NCBI RefSeq assembly: GCF_030405905.1
Contig: NZ_JASATW010000009.1
Location: 62,001-126,000 of the forward strand
Source: Sphaerothrix gracilis
GTDB taxonomy: Bacteria; Cyanobacteriota; Cyanobacteriia; Phormidesmidales; Phormidesmidaceae
DNA: 64,000 nt
Direction: 5' to 3'
The notes below the pieces were generated by a model, which worked only from the letters and a program-made list of their open reading frames with translations, had not been told where the DNA came from and did not search any database. Numbering within the stretch: position 1 is the first letter of the stretch; the number at the start of each line of letters is the position of its first letter. Positions 59,276 through 64,000 of the stretch are shown here, piece by piece. The translations under genes and the position numbers were made by a program.

Positions 59276-61195
59276 TCATTGACAAAAACTAGATTGAATA
59301 AATGTATTAAACGGCTTATAAGTTTCTAAGTCTAGATGCCAAAGACTCCGAAACTCATTTTCTGCGCCTAGCTTCTCCGACAACAAACTAAAGCCTAGAT
59401 TGGCATAGTGCTGCTTGACCATCTCATTTTTCTTGGTCTGGACATATTCACCGAGAAGAAACTGCTCCCCTCGCTGTTGCGACTGCTCAACCAAAACGTT
59501 CAGCACTGCCTGTTCAACCTGACGGCCCAGAACCCGGCAACTCATTAGCCAGGTATCAACGTGCAGACCTTTCTGATTGTCAAGCTGGGCGGGTTTAGCA
59601 ATAATGACGCTAATCAAGCCATTGTCTCCAAAGGCATCCTGCAAGCGCATTTGGAGGCAGAGAATATCGGGGTCATCGCTCATTTGTTGCATCTGAGCTT
59701 CCGTGTAGCGATGGGTGGTGAGATTGAACTGATTGCTGCGATTGACTAGCTGAGTTGCCCGTTGCAAAGACACGGCATCGACAGGAGCAACTGTCAGCTG
59801 CATTTTGAGACTTTCTAGAAAACTGTCAATGCTATGGGCTTCCTGCATCAGCGCCTGCCGTTGGCTATTGGCACGATATTGATCAGCCCGCTGAGCATCA
59901 TCTTTAGAAAAGGAAACAGCCTCAAAATATCCTGCATCTGATAGACAGCGGCGATACCAAGCCGGATCTTCAGGCACTTCCGGAACCGCTACGGTATCAG
60001 CAAACTGGCGCACGATCGCCCGTTCTGCTGGATTGTCATCAAAGAAAACCAGTGAATCAAGACCAATATTGAGCTGGGCTGCAATGCGCTTCAGGTTAGT
60101 TGCTTTGTCTTCCCAGTTGGCCACGAATGCAGCAAAGTCTTCCAGCTTCAGCACCATTTCTGGATGCTTTTCAAAGGGTTCTCTGGCCGTTGCGTCGTTG
60201 TTTTTAGAACAGACGGCGAGGATAATGCCTCGCTGTTTAAGAGATTTGACGTAGTGCTGAAAAGCTTGAAAAGCTTCTCCAGGGCCTGTGCCCTGACCCA
60301 GTTCAATCCCGCTTAAACCGTCATCACCAATAACGCCGCCCCAAAGCGTATTGTCTAAGTCTAGGACCAGACATTTGGATGATAACCCCCGCAGAGCTGC
60401 TAGGATGCGGGAAACTTGCTCACCATAAAGAGGCGCATAAACTGGGGAAACGGCTTGTTTTGCATGGTGCCACAGGGTTGGATCAGCCCAAGATTGATAG
60501 CTAACCTCGGCGGCTAGATCAGCCACGTCTAGCAGTAAGGTTCGGTGTTCAGCAGCGCGCTGACGCAGTTGCGCATTAACCTGATGTAAGACATTGACAG
60601 GCGAAGCGGGTACAAGCGTGTCGTAGTTACCAAACAGTCGCTCAGCTGAGGGAACAAAAGTTTGCTGAATAACAGCAGATCCTAGCTGGGTGGTAATGAC
60701 TTGCCAAAGCTGTTCCCACTCAGCTACGCGCTGAGAAACAGCCTCTTCCACTTCCAAACGGCTTGCTTCTAACGATAACGGTAAACCAATAGCTGAATTA
60801 TCTAAGGACAGTAGCACCGCGTCAGGTCCAAACTGATAAAGCTGGGAGGCGGGATTTAAGATGGCCTGACGATACTGGCCGTAAGGAGCGACATAAATAT
60901 CTGCTAGTAAACCACGGCGCAGAGCCGCAACTCGGATTGCAGCTTGTAAATGCTCTACGGTGGATGATGCTAAAACGGCCAGTTTTACTTGAGGCAGACT
61001 AGTCGCGATCGCTGCCTCTTTTGTCTTGAGAGCCTGCAAACGCTTATCAATGCGAACTATCTGATTGAAATCAAGCTGATGTCCTGATAGCCAGCGAAGA
61101 TAGCTAAGCTGATCTGCCGGAAGCTGAATATCAGACAGCTCTCGAATTGCTTGACGAATATCTGGATGTTGGGGTAGCCAATGCAGGCTGTTCAT
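59276..61195 (-). CDS. FkbH-like HAD-IIIC protein
   Basis: 639 residues. N-terminal part (1-265) resembles the SGNH-like region of long FkbH proteins (KLAVLASSTVEHLQAAIRVA, VNVLHQVNAQLRQRA). The HAD domain begins at about 274: LVLDLDNTLWGGVIGDDG (two catalytic Asp), ILAVCSKNNDATAREPFEKH and DSLVFFDDNPAERAIV. The C-terminal 180 residues hold RATQLVNRSNQFNLTTHRYT and AFGDNGLISVII, a GNAT-like part. FkbH enzymes put a glyceryl unit from 1,3-bisphosphoglycerate on an acyl carrier protein; an ACP gene follows immediately. Identity of the group in this cluster is inferred only. Confidence 0.88.
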   Translation of the reverse strand: MNSLHWLPQHPDIRQAIRELSDIQLPADQLSYLRWLSGHQLDFNQIVRIDKRLQALKTKEAAIATSLPQVKLAVLASSTVEHLQAAIRVAALRRGLLADIYVAPYGQYRQAILNPASQLYQFGPDAVLLSLDNSAIGLPLSLEASRLEVEEAVSQRVAEWEQLWQVITTQLGSAVIQQTFVPSAERLFGNYDTLVPASPVNVLHQVNAQLRQRAAEHRTLLLDVADLAAEVSYQSWADPTLWHHAKQAVSPVYAPLYGEQVSRILAALRGLSSKCLVLDLDNTLWGGVIGDDGLSGIELGQGTGPGEAFQAFQHYVKSLKQRGIILAVCSKNNDATAREPFEKHPEMVLKLEDFAAFVANWEDKATNLKRIAAQLNIGLDSLVFFDDNPAERAIVRQFADTVAVPEVPEDPAWYRRCLSDAGYFEAVSFSKDDAQRADQYRANSQRQALMQEAHSIDSFLESLKMQLTVAPVDAVSLQRATQLVNRSNQFNLTTHRYTEAQMQQMSDDPDILCLQMRLQDAFGDNGLISVIIAKPAQLDNQKGLHVDTWLMSCRVLGRQVEQAVLNVLVEQSQQRGEQFLLGEYVQTKKNEMVKQHYANLGFSLLSEKLGAENEFRSLWHLDLETYKPFNTFIQSSFCQ

Positions 61196-61649
61196 GACCT
61201 ATCCTCGCTGGTGAGAAGCATCGTGAGACATGTTGGAACTATGGCTACTGAGCATTCCGCGCTGCTTGAAAATTCATTTGCCACTGACAGCCAGCACAGT
61301 AAATGTACTGAACTAACTGAGATAAGAACAATATGCATCGTGTAACCGCCTAAATCCAATCAATATAAAGGCAGTTAACCGGATCTTTACGGTTGAGCCT
61401 TCGTCTAGAAAGTTTGGATAAACTCTTAATTTTGAATAAAGTTTAAGGATAGCAATGATTTACCTCGACTTGCGCAAGAGCAAAAAAATAATATTTACGA
61501 CTAGCTTTTGTCAAAACTTCTAGCTGAAGATTCTTAGTTTTATGCAAAATATAGATAATTTAAATGCTGATTTTTTTAGAACTAAGCTAAAACTTGACAA
61601 GCGCAGTTTGGGTTAATCAGTAGCTAGAGAAGCCAATTAAAAAGCGGAC
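61196..61649. other. Intergenic region upstream of the FkbH gene
   Basis: A/T-rich, about 450 bases, no gene seen. It should contain the promoter of the FkbH-ACP-MBOAT genes, and the terminator of nothing on this side, since the glycosyltransferase gene reads in the same direction towards it. Confidence 0.4.
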
Positions 61650-62744
61650 TTAAAGAGATTGATATAGCTCAACCGTCTGATCGGTTGTTCTCTGCCAGCT
61701 AAACGACTGTGTTCTTTCATAACCCTTTGCGATTAAGCGATCGCGCTCAGCAGGATTGTTCAATAAAGACAGTAAAATGTCCGCGAGCTCTACTTCTGAA
61801 TGAGGATTAAAAAGCAAACCGGCATCATCAACTACTTCAGGAAAGCAAGAAGCATTAGAGGCCACCACGGGTGTTCCACAGGTCATCGCCTCTAATAAAG
61901 GAATACCAAAACCCTCATACAAAGAGGGATACACGAAGGCAACGCTGCATCGATAAAGCTTTGCCAAGTGGTGATCAGTCACATCGCTATAGATCTTAAT
62001 CGATTTACCTACGTTTAGATCGTTGGCAATAGACTGCTCGGCTGGACTAAGATCTTTACCCACAACGCAGATTAGGGAGTCTGATTGAGCAGTTAAAACT
62101 TTAGAGAAAGCTTTTAGCAAAACCTCAAAGTTTTTATAATTTGAGTTGCGGGAACCGACATATAAGAAATATGGCTGAGGCGGAACTGGTTCGGCTCCAT
62201 GAGCCATGCTTTGACTCAGATCAGCGGCATGATAAATAACTTTTACTTTATCTTCCGAAATTGAGTATCTTGTCAGTACGTCTTGTTTGGTATTTTCAGA
62301 TATACAAATTATTGCATCTGCAACTTCCGCTGCTCTACGCTTTACTTTAGCAAGCTGGCCACTGGGATCCATTTGCGGTGCAAACAGCTCGTGGATCATG
62401 TCATGAAAGGTCACAACTATAGGCTTACGGTAGCTTGTCAGATCCTTTCCTGTGTGTAGCCAGTAATAGGTTGGATGAATCAGATCAAACTGAGTCATCG
62501 TCGTTACTAAATGAAAAAAGTACTGTCCAAGTGGTTCTGACAATCGCTTCGGATTTACGCCAGCAAGCGGGTAAAGATACTTCTCGAGATTTGAGTGAGT
62601 CGGATAAGTCAGCTTTTTTGACTGGTAGCCCGTAAGCAAAGGATAAAACTGATCGGGCAACGAGCTTACGAGGTTTTTGAAATATCGGCTGATGCCCCCC
62701 TGAGTTTGAAGCTTGTAAACTAAGCCGTCATATAGAATACGCAT
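61650..62744 (-). CDS. Glycosyltransferase family 4 (GT-B)
   Basis: 364 residues. N-terminal domain: MRILYDGLVYKLQTQGGISR, with the GGISRY loop of GT4 enzymes, and VVTFHDMIHELFAP. C-terminal domain: YFLYVGSRNSNYKNFEVLLK, then the nucleotide-sugar binding signature YEGFGIPLLEAMTCGTPVVA with the E-x7-E pattern, and SCFPEVVDDAGLLFNP. It transfers a sugar (often mannose-like) in extracellular polysaccharide assembly. Related to mannosyltransferases but the exact sugar is not readable. Confidence 0.9.
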   Translation of the reverse strand: MRILYDGLVYKLQTQGGISRYFKNLVSSLPDQFYPLLTGYQSKKLTYPTHSNLEKYLYPLAGVNPKRLSEPLGQYFFHLVTTMTQFDLIHPTYYWLHTGKDLTSYRKPIVVTFHDMIHELFAPQMDPSGQLAKVKRRAAEVADAIICISENTKQDVLTRYSISEDKVKVIYHAADLSQSMAHGAEPVPPQPYFLYVGSRNSNYKNFEVLLKAFSKVLTAQSDSLICVVGKDLSPAEQSIANDLNVGKSIKIYSDVTDHHLAKLYRCSVAFVYPSLYEGFGIPLLEAMTCGTPVVASNASCFPEVVDDAGLLFNPHSEVELADILLSLLNNPAERDRLIAKGYERTQSFSWQRTTDQTVELYQSL

Positions 62745-62847
62745 AAGAAAAATTCTAGAAGAATCAGCTCAACAGCAAGCCGATCTGGAAGCATACTGAT
62801 CGGCTATATATCATCAACTGAAAGCTAAGTTTTAGTCACGTACTAAT

Positions 62848-63924
62848 TCATGATTGACTCGCTTTGGCATGTTTGGGCAAAGCGTAAAACAGTGATTCAA
62901 AATGAGCTGAATCGAAATCACCCTCTTGATTGACCACAACCCACTCTTTTTCATCTAAATCAAACATATGGAAATGCGGCTGGTAGAGCTTAATTCCATA
63001 AGATAGAAATCCCGGCCAGTGAGAAAAAGAGCTGTTTCCAACAACTAGAATATCTGCGATCGCCATGTGATGAATTGCTTCCATCGCTGGCTCATTTAGG
63101 TGATAAACAACGCGGTCAGAAACCTGACTGATTGAATCTTTTACTTGTCTCATATCCTCTTCTGCGCCTGAAGAATAAACATGAAACGTGTATGGTCTGT
63201 CTTGAAAAACATGCTTTAAGTTACTTAATACCTTTTCATAGTATGAAAGCGGCAAAAAGCGCTGGTTTTCAGCAGATGCGTCATCTCTTCGCACATGAAC
63301 CGCAATGTTTATTACATTAGGTTCAAAATATGAAAACTTTTTGGGATGTTTTTTGCTAAAATACTTACACCTCAGTTTATTAACAACTTTGGAGTAAATT
63401 TCAGGATCAATATGATCTTTTTTACCCCAATCATGAACTTGGTAAAGCATCACTCTGATTCCCCTCTGGAAACAGAAAATGGCGCTTTTGTTTGCAGTTC
63501 TATGTTGAAATACCTGTTGAAAATAACTCAAGGGTGAACCATCCCAAAAATTAGGGGATCGCCACTGACGAACTTGTTTAACCGGGACTCTTTTAAGTAA
63601 AAAGCGCGCCCTATACTCTGTCCACTCAATATATCTCAGCAAAAATCTTTGCCGAGGAGATAAGCATCTAACTCCCAGAAAAGGTGTACATGAAATAATA
63701 GGCGAATCCTGCTTGAAACACTGTGAGAATTGAACCTCACCTTCGCCAAATCCAAAAAAATCTTCCCACTTTTGCTCAGGAAGCGGACTGTGAAGATACT
63801 TTACGTTATACCATTCTGCTAAGATAAATCCAGTGATTAGATCATCGAGTTTATGCCCAATTCGGTGGCCAGAATTCGGAATTACAGTCAAATAAACTTC
63901 TTGCGAATCTTGATGTTGCTGCAT
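62848..63924 (-). CDS. Fucosyltransferase-like glycosyltransferase
   Basis: 358 residues. INIAVHVRRDDASAENQRFL carries the H-x-R-R-x-D peptide typical of alpha-1,2 and alpha-1,6 fucosyltransferases (GT11/GT23-like, binding GDP-fucose). TFHVYSSGAEEDMRQVKDSI and ADILVVGNSSFSHWPGFLSY are the C-terminal motifs that follow in these proteins. The N-terminal GHRIGHKLDDLITGFILAEW resembles the usual start G-x-GN/GH. No signal peptide or membrane helix. With the GT4 gene 100 bases away it should build the glycan that the neighbouring genes decorate. Confidence 0.75.
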   Translation of the reverse strand: MQQHQDSQEVYLTVIPNSGHRIGHKLDDLITGFILAEWYNVKYLHSPLPEQKWEDFFGFGEGEVQFSQCFKQDSPIISCTPFLGVRCLSPRQRFLLRYIEWTEYRARFLLKRVPVKQVRQWRSPNFWDGSPLSYFQQVFQHRTANKSAIFCFQRGIRVMLYQVHDWGKKDHIDPEIYSKVVNKLRCKYFSKKHPKKFSYFEPNVINIAVHVRRDDASAENQRFLPLSYYEKVLSNLKHVFQDRPYTFHVYSSGAEEDMRQVKDSISQVSDRVVYHLNEPAMEAIHHMAIADILVVGNSSFSHWPGFLSYGIKLYQPHFHMFDLDEKEWVVVNQEGDFDSAHFESLFYALPKHAKASQS

Positions 63925-64000
63925 AAAATTAAGCCTTTGCTTTTAACTCAAATCGCTAAACTTTATAACTCGCCTACTCCCACCAATCTTTAGAAGAACG

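Noticed and set aside
1..64000. tRNA, rRNA and riboswitch genes
   Set aside because: I looked for cloverleaf-like inverted repeats with GGTTCGA-type loops and for known riboswitch cores by eye and found none; a covariance-model scan would be needed to exclude them.

Overview
The window looks like chromosome of a cyanobacterium. HIP1 octamers (GCGATCGC) occur throughout, and several small families almost confined to cyanobacteria are present (DUF2949, a 58-residue MEYRDR-type protein, DUF4114, heptamer-like GAGTGGG repeats, a porin with a long Pro-rich linker). I cannot name the genus; gene content would fit a filamentous Leptolyngbya-like organism, but that is a guess. Layout: 1-0.7 kb holds the edge of a small-gene toxin-antitoxin-like cluster with a broken member. 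0.7-4.1 kb is a zinc-uptake operon (znuA-znuC-znuB) behind a Zur-type box, into which a four-helix-bundle (S23/Avd-like) gene framed by inverted G/C-rich repeats has been placed. 4.1-8.6 kb holds cas6, debris, a second four-helix-bundle gene, and CRISPR array 1 with a duplicated leader. 8.7-17.4 kb is a tightly coupled type III-D CRISPR effector operon: cas10, cas7, csx10 (cas5), cas11, cas7, cas7, csx19 and a fourth Cas7-like gene. Its order matches the fused Cas7-Cas5-Cas11 / Cas7-2x / Csx19 / Cas7-insertion set of type III-Dv, but here the parts are separate genes. 17.4-20.9 kb is an A/T-rich stretch with an LRR-Roc-COR GTPase and a helical/OB-like protein, a candidate accessory defence module. 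20.9-21.9 kb is a graveyard of gene and IS fragments. 22-25.4 kb carries asnB, a HAD phosphatase and an acidic secreted protein.  25.8-38.2 kb (minus strand) is a cellulose synthesis and export operon: a beta-barrel porin, a BcsC-like TPR protein without barrel, BcsZ (GH8), BcsB, BcsA with PilZ, and a TPR protein. A lipoprotein gene is divergent and a GH9 cellulase with two CBM2 modules lies next to it (39.4-41.9 kb). 42-46.8 kb is sparse, with a two-TM coiled-coil protein, a doubly frameshifted DUF4114 gene, a Tn3-transposase remnant, DUF2949 and a Uma2 nuclease. 47-50.2 kb carries two CRISPR arrays of one related repeat family in facing orientation, with a frameshifted cas4 and a membrane-anchored unknown protein between them. 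An IS1 element follows and has cut the 5' end off an EamA transporter gene, then come sixA, a small unknown and a TPR protein.  55.1-63.9 kb (minus strand) is a polysaccharide-decoration cluster: acyltransferase-3, an AlgJ-like SGNH protein, an MBOAT acyltransferase, an acyl carrier protein, an FkbH-like HAD protein and two glycosyltransferases. FkbH plus ACP plus MBOAT suggests transfer of a glyceryl-type group from carrier protein to an exported glycan, by analogy with Dlt D-alanylation. No rRNA or tRNA gene was recognised, and no cas1, cas2 or CARF-type effector gene was seen in the window.
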